From the NCBI GenBank assembly GCA_046052345.1, contig JBJOMN010000010.1, forward strand, positions 77,650 to 141,649: a stretch of 64,000 bases of DNA. Reading direction: 5' to 3'. The position numbers and the translations under genes were made by a program. Of this stretch, positions 36,655 to 45,582 are shown piece by piece. Position 1 is the stretch's first letter; each line of letters opens with the position of its first letter. Source of the stretch: Pollutiaquabacter sp046052345. GTDB lineage: Bacteria > Bacteroidota > Bacteroidia > AKYH767-A > 2013-40CM-41-45. A model generated the notes under the pieces. It did not search any database, was not told where the DNA came from, and worked only from the letters and a program-made list of their open reading frames with translations.

Positions 36655-37314
36655 TCAATCCTCCAGGTGCTTCAGCACTTTCGCCTCCAGGAAGAAGATG
36701 ATTTCTTCGGCCACATTCTTCGCCTGGTCGCCCGTACGTTCCAGCTTGCGGATCGTTGAGAGGATGTGAAGTGCGGGGGTGATGTTCGCAAAGTCTTTTT
36801 TTACAAGATCTTCGATCGTTGAATTTGCGGAATTGTTGATGTCGTCCAGCAGCTCGTCTTTCTGAAAGACTCCTCTTGCGGTTTTTGTGTCCTCGTTGAC
36901 GAAGGCACGTTGCACATCTTCCATCATTTCAATGGCGGTGAGGAACATCGGATCCAGACGGGTCGCCTCGATGACATCCGCGGAGAAAGGCGATTTAGCC
37001 TCGACCACGTAACGGGCAATACCGTCCGCGATATCTCCGATACGTTCCAGATTGTAATTGATCTTCAAAACGGCCAGAACAAAGCGCAGGTCGATGGCCA
37101 CCGGATTGAAAAGGGCGAAGATGTTCTCGCAATCCTTGTCGATCTTGAGTTCAAGGGAATTCACCCGGCGTTCATTGAAACTGACCTCTCGTGCAAGGTC
37201 CTTGTCGAAGTCGACCAGTGCGATATTCGCCTTCCGAAGCTGCGAGATCACCAGGTCGAACATGTCGACGGCTTCGCTTTTAAGTCGCTTGAGTTCTACG
37301 TCGAGGTGGGACAT
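36655..37314 (-). CDS. phoU: Phosphate transport system regulator PhoU
   Basis: Helical regulator that links the Pst transporter with the PhoR/PhoB signalling pair and limits phosphate uptake, 219 residues. Two repeats of a three-helix bundle are seen with the conserved patterns NERRVNSLELKIDKDCENIFAL, RFVLAVLKINYNLERIGDIADGIARYV and the second-half LSTIRKLERTGDQAKNVAEEIIFFLEA. The start at 37314 (MSHLDVELKRLK) fits the family; the frame extends upstream to 37362. It is the last gene of the pst operon. Confidence 0.95.
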   Translation of the reverse strand: MSHLDVELKRLKSEAVDMFDLVISQLRKANIALVDFDKDLAREVSFNERRVNSLELKIDKDCENIFALFNPVAIDLRFVLAVLKINYNLERIGDIADGIARYVVEAKSPFSADVIEATRLDPMFLTAIEMMEDVQRAFVNEDTKTARGVFQKDELLDDINNSANSTIEDLVKKDFANITPALHILSTIRKLERTGDQAKNVAEEIIFFLEAKVLKHLED

Positions 37315-37368
37315 AAGGATTTTTTTTGTGAAACGAAGGTAATGAAAGGTGAGCTCGGACAAGTAGCC

Positions 37369-38121
37369 TTATCCGAAACGGCCCGTTACATAGGCCTGCG
37401 TCTGTTTCTTCGATGGATTCGTGAAGATGACCGGAGTGTCATCGTATTCCACCAGCTCTCCAAGGTAGAAGAACGCGGTCTTATCGCTCACCCTGCCTGC
37501 CTGCTGCATGTTGTGTGTGACGATGATGATCGTATACTTATCCTTCAACTCATAGATCAGCTCTTCGATTTTAGAGGTGGAAATGGGATCGAGTGCGGAT
37601 GCCGGTTCATCCATGAGCAGCACCGCCGGCTCAATGGCCAGGGCTCGCGCAATGCAAAGTCGCTGCTGTTGTCCGCCGGACAGTTCAAAAGCCGATTTCT
37701 TCAGTTTGTCTTTCACTTCGTCCCAAAGTGCCGACTGCCGAAGGGCAGTCTCTACTCGGTCCTCGATGAACCCTCGGTCCGAAATGCCGTTCACACGCAA
37801 TCCGTAGGCGACATTCTCGAAGATCGATTTCGGAAACGGGTTCGGTTTCTGGAAGACCATGCCTACGCGTTTCCGTAGCTCATCGATCCGCATCCCGCTC
37901 TTTTTGCTGTAAATGTCTTTTCCCTCCAACATCACATCGCCCTCGATGCGGACGTTGTCAATCAGGTCGTTCATGCGATTGAAAAGACGCAGATAAGTCG
38001 ATTTGCCGCACCCGGACGGACCGATCAGGGCAGTGACCGTGTTGGCAGCGATCTCCATGGATATTCCCTTAAGTGCATGGAAGTCGCCGTAATGGAGATG
38101 TACGTTGTTCGTTTTTATCAT
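37369..38121 (-). CDS. pstB: Phosphate ABC transporter ATPase PstB
   Basis: Inner-membrane-associated ATPase of the high-affinity phosphate importer, 250 residues. Walker A GPSGCGKST (about 34-42), the PstB-typical FNRMNDLI and FQKPNPFPKSIFENVAYGLR, signature LSGGQQQR, Walker B LLMDEPASALDP and H-loop VTHN are all present. It starts 8 bp after pstA and is followed by phoU. Confidence 0.96.
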   Translation of the reverse strand: MIKTNNVHLHYGDFHALKGISMEIAANTVTALIGPSGCGKSTYLRLFNRMNDLIDNVRIEGDVMLEGKDIYSKKSGMRIDELRKRVGMVFQKPNPFPKSIFENVAYGLRVNGISDRGFIEDRVETALRQSALWDEVKDKLKKSAFELSGGQQQRLCIARALAIEPAVLLMDEPASALDPISTSKIEELIYELKDKYTIIIVTHNMQQAGRVSDKTAFFYLGELVEYDDTPVIFTNPSKKQTQAYVTGRFG

Positions 38122-38129
38122 GGTAACGG

Positions 38130-38984
38130 TCAGTTCATTTTCACGCGCTTGCTCAAGACCCGCCGGATGAGGTTCGCAATAAGATTCAGAAGGAGTACGA
38201 TCAGCACCAATACCAAGGCTGTGCCGTAAGCCATGTCACGGGATGCCGTTATGTCGGTCCCACTGGTCGAAATCACATACAAATGATACGGAAGGGCCAT
38301 CACCTGGTCGAAGACGGAGGTAGGAAGCTGCGGAAGAAAATAGGCCGCAACTGTGAATAGGATGGGCGCGGTTTCACCTGAAACACGTCCGATCGCCAGG
38401 ATAAGTCCGGTCAGGATATTGGGAGCCGCAATCGGCAATACCACTTTGCGGATGGTCTGCAGTTTGGTCGCGCCCAACGCCAAGCTTCCGTGGCGAAAGG
38501 TATTGTCGACGGCAAGCAATGCCTCTTCTGTCACCCGTATGACCACCGGTAGTGCGAGTAGCCCAAGCGTCAGTGAGCCTGCAAGTATGGAATCGCCGAA
38601 ATCCAGCTTCTTGACGAACATCGCCATACCGAACAGCCCGAACACGATGGAAGGCACTCCCGCCAGGTTGCTGGTCATCAGCTTGATGAAACGTTTCAGC
38701 ATGCCGTCCTTCATGTATTCGTTCATGTAGATGCCGGCAAGGACTCCAACGGGAAAGGCGAAAATCATCGAGCCTGCAACCAGACAAAGTGTACCGATGA
38801 TGGCAGGATAGATTCCTCCGGCAGTCATTCCCTCTTCGGGCATTGAAGTCAGGAATTCCCAACTGATGGTCCTGATACCCCTGGATACGATGAAATAGAG
38901 GATGATGCCAAGCAGGGCGACTACGCCCCATGCAAGCAGTCGCAGTGTCCAAAAAGCGATGGTCTGTCGGAGGTGCTTGTCCAT
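38130..38984 (-). CDS. pstA: Phosphate ABC transporter permease PstA
   Basis: Six-helix permease of 284 residues. The EAA-type loop reads TFRHGSLALGATKLQTIRKVVLP and the end GRVSGETAPILFTVAAYF is typical of PstA. The ATG at 38984 (MDKHLRQTIAFWTLRLLAWG), 5 bp after the pstC stop, gives the normal length. The frame is open back to 39308, but that part is an out-of-frame shadow of pstC. Confidence 0.95.
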   Translation of the reverse strand: MDKHLRQTIAFWTLRLLAWGVVALLGIILYFIVSRGIRTISWEFLTSMPEEGMTAGGIYPAIIGTLCLVAGSMIFAFPVGVLAGIYMNEYMKDGMLKRFIKLMTSNLAGVPSIVFGLFGMAMFVKKLDFGDSILAGSLTLGLLALPVVIRVTEEALLAVDNTFRHGSLALGATKLQTIRKVVLPIAAPNILTGLILAIGRVSGETAPILFTVAAYFLPQLPTSVFDQVMALPYHLYVISTSGTDITASRDMAYGTALVLVLIVLLLNLIANLIRRVLSKRVKMN

Positions 38985-38989
38985 ATCGC

Positions 38990-40195
38990 TCACTTCTTGA
39001 ATTTTCTTTTGGCGGAAATACGTTCCACCCACAGGTTGATTATCATCGTCATCAGGAACAACAGGCAGCCGAGCGCGAACAAGGCCTTGTAATGGACACC
39101 GCCGGCAGGCGCCTCTCCCAATTCTGCAGCGATAGTGGCCGGAATCGTCCGCACGGGCTGCAGCAATGAGGTGGGAATGACAGCTGCATTGCCGGTCACC
39201 ATCAGGACAGCCATCGTTTCTCCGATGGCCCTTCCGATACCCAATATCGCGGCGGCGGAAATGCCGGAAAGCGAGTAGGGTAGGACCACCCGGTTGATCG
39301 TCTGCCACTTGTTTGCGCCCAAGGCCAGAGAGGCCTCCCGCATGCTGCGTGGCGTGTTGCGCATCGCATCTTCTGAGATCGTGATGATCGTAGGCAATGC
39401 CATGATGGCCAACACCAAGGATCCTGCAAGCGCCGTCTCACCGACCGGCAGGTCGAAACTGTCATGGATCAGCGGCACGATGATGATGAGCCCGAAAAAG
39501 CCGTACACCACGCTGGGAATTCCCGCCAGTAACTCGACGACAGGTTTCAGCACCTTCCGGATGCGTTCGTCGGCGATCTCAGCCATGTAAATGGCAGTAG
39601 CCAGCCCGACCGGCAAGGCGATGAGAATCGCAAAGAAAGAGACCAGCAAAGTGCCCAGCAAAAGTGGCATGACGCCTAATTGAACAGCAGGTTCGGAAGT
39701 AGGAAACCATTCCTTGCCGGCAATGAATTGCGGCAGGTTGTTCTTGTCGACATCGATTTCGGTTCCTTTGAAATCAGTCGCCATTTGCTTCCTGTTCAGG
39801 ACGGCGATGATGTTCGGCAGACTGTCGATCAGACCGCTGAACTTTTGCGGCAGGAATTCGAATTCGGCCCCCAGATCTTCTTCAGTGAAGTAACTGCCCA
39901 GGTCGTTCACAGTGACAATCAGGATGTCCTCATCCCTTCCTCCGAGTTCTTTCCAATTGACGGTATTCTGGTCGAAGATGTTCTTGATCTGTGAAGGTGT
40001 CAGGTGCTTTACAGGATTACTCCTGTTCACCGCAATGACGGTGCCTTCCTCGACCGGAGAGGTGCTGAAAAGGGAAACACCCTCCTTGAATAAGAAAACG
40101 ACAATGAGCAGTACGGTCAAGGAGGTGACCGTACCGCTCAATGTGAGGATTCCTTCAATGAAACGCTCTGTAAGATCCCGTAGGAAACGTCGCAC
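38990..40195 (-). CDS. pstC: Phosphate ABC transporter permease PstC with a PstS-like periplasmic insert
   Basis: Permease of 401 residues, about 80-100 longer than textbook PstC. The first helix (about 20-40) is followed by an insert of about 115 residues (45-160) before the second helix. Within it, residues 52-96 (VNRSNPVKHLTPSQI ... NWKELGG) closely resemble residues 105-140 of the PstS encoded just upstream (ANKVSQLTREQIEAI ... NWKDVGG). The permease core then follows with MREASLALGANKWQTINRVVLP and GRAIGETMAVLMVTG. The insert is probably a periplasmic receptor-like module next to the channel. The operon order is pstS-pstC-pstA-pstB-phoU. Confidence 0.94.
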   Translation of the reverse strand: MRRFLRDLTERFIEGILTLSGTVTSLTVLLIVVFLFKEGVSLFSTSPVEEGTVIAVNRSNPVKHLTPSQIKNIFDQNTVNWKELGGRDEDILIVTVNDLGSYFTEEDLGAEFEFLPQKFSGLIDSLPNIIAVLNRKQMATDFKGTEIDVDKNNLPQFIAGKEWFPTSEPAVQLGVMPLLLGTLLVSFFAILIALPVGLATAIYMAEIADERIRKVLKPVVELLAGIPSVVYGFFGLIIIVPLIHDSFDLPVGETALAGSLVLAIMALPTIITISEDAMRNTPRSMREASLALGANKWQTINRVVLPYSLSGISAAAILGIGRAIGETMAVLMVTGNAAVIPTSLLQPVRTIPATIAAELGEAPAGGVHYKALFALGCLLFLMTMIINLWVERISAKRKFKK

Positions 40196-40209
40196 GATCT
40201 GTTTTCAGG

Positions 40210-41034
40210 TTATTTGGAGAGCGGAATATAACCGATCTCCTCGACGGTTTTCTGGCCCTCCGGCGAAAGTACGTAATTGATAAATGGCTTTACCTGAGCT
40301 TCCTTGCTGACCGGATAATAGAAGAACAAAGGGCGTACGATCGGATACGTCTTGTCCATGGCGGTCTGCTTGGAAGCTCCGATATAGGTCTTGCCTTTGT
40401 CGTAGGAGACCTTGAGGTCCTTAACATCATTGTTCACATAGGCCATCCCGACATAGCCGATGGCGCCTTTGGTCTGGCTGACCGACTGGATGATGGCGCC
40501 GGTAGCCGGCATGTTAAGCACGGAGCTGGCATAGTTCTTCCTGTTCATGACGAACTCCTTGAAGAATTCGTAAGTGCCGGAGCTCGTTTCACGGGCATAG
40601 GCCACGATCACCATGTCCGCACCTCCTACATCTTTCCAGTTCTTGACCTTACCGGTATAAATGGCTTCGATCTGCTCGCGTGTAAGCTGACTCACCTTGT
40701 TGGCAGGATGCACGATGATCGACAGGGCATCATAACAGATGGTCACTTCCTTGACGGACTTGCCAGCATCCTGAAGCTTCAGCTTCTCGTCCATTTTCAG
40801 TTTTCGCGACGACATGGCGATGTCCGTGGTGCCGTCCATGAGGGCTGCGACGCCTACTCCGGAACCGCCGCCGACCACCGTGACCCGCTTGTTGGCATTC
40901 GCCTTCATGTACTTCTCCGCTTCCTTCTGCGCGAGCGGAAGCACGGTGTCACTTCCCTTCAGGACAACTTTCTGTGCAAGCGAAAGATTGAGGGAGATTG
41001 CCGCTATGGCGGCCAATGCAAATGATTTTTTCAT
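40210..41034 (-). CDS. pstS: Periplasmic phosphate-binding protein PstS
   Basis: Substrate-binding protein of the Pst importer, 274 residues. A signal peptide (cleavage after LSLA) precedes the mature start QKVVLKGSDT. Phosphate-contact elements are visible: GSDT, GGGSGVG, DIAMSSRKL and ARETSSGTYEFF. No lipobox is present, so it is soluble in the periplasm. It lies 36 bp after the porin gene, consistent with co-transcription. Confidence 0.95.
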   Translation of the reverse strand: MKKSFALAAIAAISLNLSLAQKVVLKGSDTVLPLAQKEAEKYMKANANKRVTVVGGGSGVGVAALMDGTTDIAMSSRKLKMDEKLKLQDAGKSVKEVTICYDALSIIVHPANKVSQLTREQIEAIYTGKVKNWKDVGGADMVIVAYARETSSGTYEFFKEFVMNRKNYASSVLNMPATGAIIQSVSQTKGAIGYVGMAYVNNDVKDLKVSYDKGKTYIGASKQTAMDKTYPIVRPLFFYYPVSKEAQVKPFINYVLSPEGQKTVEEIGYIPLSK

Positions 41035-41070
41035 GGTTTATTTTATAGTAGCCTTTATATGGATCACTTA

Positions 41071-42471
41071 TCAGAAGCGTACCTGGATACGCAGGGTGAA
41101 CTGGTTATCTTTGATATCACGGGTGTAATTACTCAGGTTCGAGGATGTTTCGTTGGTCACGAAATCATAATAGGCCATGATACGGGTGGTTGATTCCCAA
41201 CGATAGACCAGCCCTACACCCAAAGTGCTGAATTTGATGTCTCCTGCGCCGGTTTTTGTCAGTCCGTCGCCAACGGTTTTTCCGATTTCATCGCCGCTGA
41301 CTTCCGTATTCGGGTCGAACCAGTCGTACTTGATGACGGTCTGCAAGGGAGTCTCCCGGATATTCTGAAGGAAGTAAAAGTAAGCACCGTTGAATTGGCG
41401 GGTATAGACGTCGGAGAGGCCTGTATAGGTCGAATTGAAACTGTTGCTGGAGGAAGAGGATCCGGGCTGGAAGCCTTGTATGTATTCCGCTCGGAAGGTG
41501 GTAAGACCGGGCCACCAGGTAAAGCTGAGCTGACCATCCATACCCAGGTATTCACGATGGGAATAACCGCGATCGACGATCGCCAGCGTCTTCTGATCAT
41601 CCTTCAGCGTAACCTTCTTGTAACCCAGGACACCGGCTGAGTCCCTTGCAGTTTCAAACGCGTTCACGGTATCGATCCGCCATCCTCCACTGTAAAAGGA
41701 TGTGCCGAGACCGTACTTAACGGTTTCTTCCTTGTTGGAATGGGCGAAACTGAACCTGCCGATGAAATCCTTTTTTGAGTCGGTCTCACTTACATCTCCC
41801 AAGAGCTGGTAGACTCCGGAAGTATTACGAAGCGAGGTGACAGGGGGAGAAGAATTACCGTTGACCAGCATCAGATCCATTCGAAGTGTGTGCAACGGAG
41901 AGAACTTGTGCGGATTGATGGTCAGCATCGCGCCCAGGTCGCGTTCGTTCGGGAAAAGTATCTGTGACATCCGACCGCGCTCCGGGGTTTCACGCACACC
42001 GGAGGATTGGGGCATTTCAAAACCGAATTGACGGTTCTGCATGCCCATAGTCAGCGAGAACCATCCGAGTTTACGCTCGCTGAGCTTGACATACGCATCC
42101 ATGAGCCGGACACCCCGCTCGGTGAAATCAAGCTGATACATCACTTCTCCCAGTGAAAGGCCACGGTCGTCCATCTGGGAATTGTACTGGACGCGGAGTC
42201 GTCCGCGACGGATCATGAAGCGTGCCTTGTCGCCGGGTGCGAAATTGCCACCGTTGAAGGAACTCTGCCCGGCTGAGTCGGCCAGTTGGAACTGCGCCTG
42301 CACATAGCCGTTGATCTTGATACGCTTCAAAAGATCCAACTCCTGGCGTATGCCGGCAACGTGGCTCGTTAGCGTATCGATCGGATTCATTTCCACATCC
42401 TGACCGAAAACAGGCGCGATGCCGGTCACGGTGAAGACCGCTAAAAATAGAAGTAACAGGTTTTTTTTCAT
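41071..42471 (-). CDS. Phosphate-selective porin, OprP/OprO-like
   Basis: Outer-membrane barrel of 466 residues with a signal peptide (cleavage after VFGQ). A short coiled region (HVAGIRQELDLLKRIK) leads into KINGYVQAQFQ, a typical opening of OprO/P porins in Bacteroidota. RFMIRRGRLRVQY, ERGVRLMDAYVKLSERKLGWFS, FGFEMPQSSG and the terminal strand DNQFTLRIQVRF (C-terminal Phe) follow. Its place directly upstream of pstS supports phosphate diffusion across the outer membrane. A Pho-box-like repeat lies about 70 bp upstream. Confidence 0.88.
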   Translation of the reverse strand: MKKNLLLLFLAVFTVTGIAPVFGQDVEMNPIDTLTSHVAGIRQELDLLKRIKINGYVQAQFQLADSAGQSSFNGGNFAPGDKARFMIRRGRLRVQYNSQMDDRGLSLGEVMYQLDFTERGVRLMDAYVKLSERKLGWFSLTMGMQNRQFGFEMPQSSGVRETPERGRMSQILFPNERDLGAMLTINPHKFSPLHTLRMDLMLVNGNSSPPVTSLRNTSGVYQLLGDVSETDSKKDFIGRFSFAHSNKEETVKYGLGTSFYSGGWRIDTVNAFETARDSAGVLGYKKVTLKDDQKTLAIVDRGYSHREYLGMDGQLSFTWWPGLTTFRAEYIQGFQPGSSSSSNSFNSTYTGLSDVYTRQFNGAYFYFLQNIRETPLQTVIKYDWFDPNTEVSGDEIGKTVGDGLTKTGAGDIKFSTLGVGLVYRWESTTRIMAYYDFVTNETSSNLSNYTRDIKDNQFTLRIQVRF

Positions 42472-42480
42472 GCCTTTTGT

Positions 42481-42513
42481 GGGGTGAATGGTATGTTACA
42501 AAACAATCACCCC
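42481..42513. promoter_or_regulatory. Inverted repeat GGGGTGA/TCACCCC upstream of the porin gene
   Basis: Perfect 7-bp arms at 42481-42487 and 42507-42513 with an AT-rich centre, directly before the start at 42471. It could be an operator or a leader hairpin; no family is recognised. Confidence 0.3.
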
Positions 42514-42538
42514 AAGGTTAAGGCATCCCCTTCCCTAT

Positions 42539-42554
42539 ATTAAGCTAATGTTAA
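42539..42554. promoter_or_regulatory. Putative Pho box 1 (11-bp-period direct repeat)
   Basis: ATTAA (42539) and GTTAA (42550) start 11 bp apart. The same arrangement occurs upstream of the TonB receptor and the beta-helix gene. It lies about 70-85 bp before the porin start. Tandem 11-bp-spaced half-sites are the usual target form of PhoB-type regulators. Confidence 0.4.
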
Positions 42555-42590
42555 ATGTGAACGGTAATTGACATGGTTGTTAACAATTTC

Positions 42591-45410
42591 TCAGAATTTA
42601 TAGGAAACAGAGAGGGAAATGGTGGTGCCGGTGAGCGTGTTCGAAATACGAGAATCATTCCCGGCATCGTATTTTCCGTTTCCGTTCACGTCCTGATAAA
42701 AGACTGCAGGCCGATTAAGCAGGTCATTGACGCCCAATTTGACCTCTCCCTTGTCGAAAATCCGTTTGCTGACCTGCACATCAAATATGCTTCTGGGAGC
42801 TTCAAGGATGCTGAGGTAGCCCTGATTGCCGACCTGGAAGATACGGTCACCGATCCTGTTGAATACGATATTGCATCCCACACCGCTCTTAGGATTCAGA
42901 TACTGGAAGCCCGCATTCAAAACATACGGGGATTGACCTTGCATAGGCCTTTCGCCCAAGGACCTGGCATCGTTGGATACATCCACACGCGACTTCATCA
43001 GGGACAAGTTTCCGTATACCGAGAAGTTTTCCAGCTGATTCCAAGTTATCCATCGGTCAAGGAAGTCCAGTTTCTTGCGCCATTCTGTCTCGATTCCGTA
43101 AACGGTGCCTCTTTCAGCATTCTGGAAGCTGATCCTCCTCGATCCTGCACCTGAGCTTTCAACGACAGGTTCGATAGGGTCGTTGAAGTCCTTGAAGAAG
43201 ACCGATGCTGATAGCATTTCGCCGGCGGCTGGAAAGGTCTCCCAACGAAGATCAATGTTCGTGATCTGTGAACGCCGAATATTGGAATTTCCTGCTACCG
43301 AAGTGGCGGTTACGAAATCATAGAAGGCGAAAGGAGCCAGTTCCCGGAATTCGGGGCGAGCCACGGTTCTTGATGCGGCGAAGCGAAGATTCGTATGTTC
43401 GCCAGCGGCATAGGTGTAATTCAAGGAAGGCAGGACATCCGTCACATTGGTGTTCACGTCGATTTTCTCATTGCTATAACCGTAAGAGCGTAACTCCTGG
43501 ATGAAATTCTCTACTCGAAGCCCCCAGACTATCCTTGATTTTTCAGCTATGCGGTTGTCCGAAAGGATATAGCCGGCGTGGAGAAATGAAGAGGCGGTAT
43601 AGTGGTCGGAGGGATTGGTGATCTCATCGATCCGGAATCCGTCCGTCCCCATATGCTCCGGAGTAAAAAGGTTTTCCACAGGTAACTGAAGATAGGACCA
43701 GTTGAAACGGGAGGCATTGGTGACTACGTAGCCCAATACCCTTGCGTCAAAGGTCCTTTCCTTTTGCTGCTCGAAGATGCCGGTTTTGATACTGTGGTTA
43801 CTGCCGGATTTTCCGAGCGGAATGGTAACAGAGGTCTCTCCGAAACGGTTTCCTTCCTCGAGCGTGGAGTAGAATTTGCCCGAATAGTTCGGAGATGCCG
43901 TTCCGAACGGCACATAGGCGTAGTAGTTGGTGTCTTCGGCGCCGGTGTTGGCGTCACGGTAGTACAGGCTGCGACGAAGATCCGGGGTAGATTGCTGAAT
44001 TCTGCTGTAACCAAGATTCCAGTTGACGCGCAGTCCCTTTTCGTTGAGGGCATGTTCACCGTTTAAAACCGAATTAAGGAAGGAATTGGAGGCGAACCAC
44101 AACGCCTTGGCATCGATCTCCTGTGCGTTCTCGAGGTCGAAACCATGCCGATGGATCACCTGGTCGTTCGAATTCACGCTGTAGAGATTACGGAAAGATA
44201 TCTTCGAACGGTCACCGATCTTATAGGATGCATTGAAAAGAGCTCCCCAGAAGATGTTGTCGCGGTATTGCCGGTCGGAATATTCGAAGTTCTGTTGACC
44301 GTCGAAATCGAAGTCAGCCCGCTCGGTCTCTGAAGTCCTTTGGGAATTGGAGTAGGTGAGGGCGCCGATAAATCCGAAACGGTCCTTCCCAAGCTCCTTG
44401 GAATTACCGAAACTGAACTGGTAGTTCTGTGCCATCGGCTGAGATACTGCTTCTTCCGTTTTCCAGTCGTTCGGAAGGATTTTCGACTGATTGATTTTCT
44501 CGGCAGTGGACGCCGATTTGAGGGACTCGCTGTCCATGAATCCCTCGGGAAGTGAGCGCGTACCGTCATCAATGCCCAACCAATCCTTCTTTCCTCCTTC
44601 GTATTTTTCGTAATTCTTGAACGTGGATATCGAATTGACCGATGTACCCGCACTGAAACTCATAAACCGCTGGTCAGGAATGTCCCGTGTATTGACTTGT
44701 AACAATCCTCCCGCGAATTCACCCGGAAGGTCCGGTGTCGCCGTCTTGACGACTATAAGGTTATCCAACAAGTTGGCTGGAAACAAGTCGAAGGAAAAGG
44801 CCTTTCGGTCGGGCTCCGTGGATGCCAGCGGAACTCCGTTCAGCATGGCTGAATTGTAACGGTCATTCAGACCGCGGATGATGACGAACTTGCCTTCCTG
44901 TACGCTGGCACCGCTCACCCGGCGTACCACTTCACTCGTGCTTCTGTCGGGCGTGCGCTTGATGCTTTCGGCGGAAATACCATCCTGTACTGTAGCGCTT
45001 TTTTGCTGCAGTACCATCAATGCACCGATATTCTCCCTCTTCAACTCGGCGACAATCGTCACTTCGTTCAGTTCCTGACTGCCGGATTCCATGGCTACCT
45101 CCAGGTTGGTGACTTCACCGGGACGCACCGTTACTTCCCGTATCACTTTTGACTGATAGCCGACGTAACGGATGCTGACCGAATGACTGCCTGCCGGAAT
45201 TCCCGGCAGCATAAAGTTTCCGTCAAGGTCGGTTACAGCGCCGATGGTCGTACCTTCTATCATCACCGGTACACCGATGAGCGTTTCTCCGTTTCCCTTG
45301 TCGACTATTCTTCCGGAAAGCTTTCCCGTCTGGGTGTTCCCTTCATCGGCGACAGCCTGGGAAATGGTCAGCATCAGACTGACAATCATGGTGCGAAATC
45401 GTATGTTCAT
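42591..45410 (-). CDS. TonB-dependent outer-membrane receptor of the phosphate locus
   Basis: Outer-membrane active transporter of 939 residues. A signal peptide is followed by a carboxypeptidase-regulatory-like domain (about 28-115: GKLSGRIVDKGNGETLIGVPV, VSIRYVGYQSKVI). The plug has TSEVVRRVSGASVQEGKFVIIRGLNDRY, VPLASTEPDRK and GEFAGGLLQVNTRD, and the barrel ends in TTISLSVSYKF. Unlike the SusC-type gene it has no SusD partner. Its position between a beta-helix T9SS gene and the porin/pst genes, and a Pho-box-like site upstream, suggest import of a phosphorus-containing compound under phosphate limitation; that is inference. Confidence 0.88.
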   Translation of the reverse strand: MNIRFRTMIVSLMLTISQAVADEGNTQTGKLSGRIVDKGNGETLIGVPVMIEGTTIGAVTDLDGNFMLPGIPAGSHSVSIRYVGYQSKVIREVTVRPGEVTNLEVAMESGSQELNEVTIVAELKRENIGALMVLQQKSATVQDGISAESIKRTPDRSTSEVVRRVSGASVQEGKFVIIRGLNDRYNSAMLNGVPLASTEPDRKAFSFDLFPANLLDNLIVVKTATPDLPGEFAGGLLQVNTRDIPDQRFMSFSAGTSVNSISTFKNYEKYEGGKKDWLGIDDGTRSLPEGFMDSESLKSASTAEKINQSKILPNDWKTEEAVSQPMAQNYQFSFGNSKELGKDRFGFIGALTYSNSQRTSETERADFDFDGQQNFEYSDRQYRDNIFWGALFNASYKIGDRSKISFRNLYSVNSNDQVIHRHGFDLENAQEIDAKALWFASNSFLNSVLNGEHALNEKGLRVNWNLGYSRIQQSTPDLRRSLYYRDANTGAEDTNYYAYVPFGTASPNYSGKFYSTLEEGNRFGETSVTIPLGKSGSNHSIKTGIFEQQKERTFDARVLGYVVTNASRFNWSYLQLPVENLFTPEHMGTDGFRIDEITNPSDHYTASSFLHAGYILSDNRIAEKSRIVWGLRVENFIQELRSYGYSNEKIDVNTNVTDVLPSLNYTYAAGEHTNLRFAASRTVARPEFRELAPFAFYDFVTATSVAGNSNIRRSQITNIDLRWETFPAAGEMLSASVFFKDFNDPIEPVVESSGAGSRRISFQNAERGTVYGIETEWRKKLDFLDRWITWNQLENFSVYGNLSLMKSRVDVSNDARSLGERPMQGQSPYVLNAGFQYLNPKSGVGCNIVFNRIGDRIFQVGNQGYLSILEAPRSIFDVQVSKRIFDKGEVKLGVNDLLNRPAVFYQDVNGNGKYDAGNDSRISNTLTGTTISLSVSYKF

Positions 45411-45471
45411 GCGTGTGCGTTTAATTCAATGTCAAAGTATAATCGCTATGTAAATAGACGCTTATCGGCAT

Positions 45472-45487
45472 GTTACCTTTTGGTTAA
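45472..45487. promoter_or_regulatory. Putative Pho box 2
   Basis: GTTAC (45472) and GTTAA (45483) are 11 bp apart, about 62-77 bp upstream of the TonB receptor start at 45410. Confidence 0.45.
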
Positions 45488-45492
45488 CACCG

Positions 45493-45525
45493 AAAAAAAA
45501 GAGGAGCATTTGTGATATGCTCCTC
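45493..45525 (-). terminator. Intrinsic terminator of the beta-helix gene
   Basis: GAGGAGCAT (45501-45509) pairs with ATGCTCCTC (45517-45525). On the minus strand the stem is followed by eight U (45500-45493). It separates the beta-helix gene from the TonB receptor, so the latter must have its own promoter. Confidence 0.88.
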
Positions 45526-45582
45526 CAATGTGAACGATATGTAAAATGGTCCTGCCGGATAGTAATTCCGGTCCGTAAGGGG

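Noticed and set aside
38985..39308. 108-residue N-terminal extension of PstA
   Set aside because: It is an out-of-frame reading of pstC; the normal PstA start lies at 38984, 5 bp after the pstC stop.
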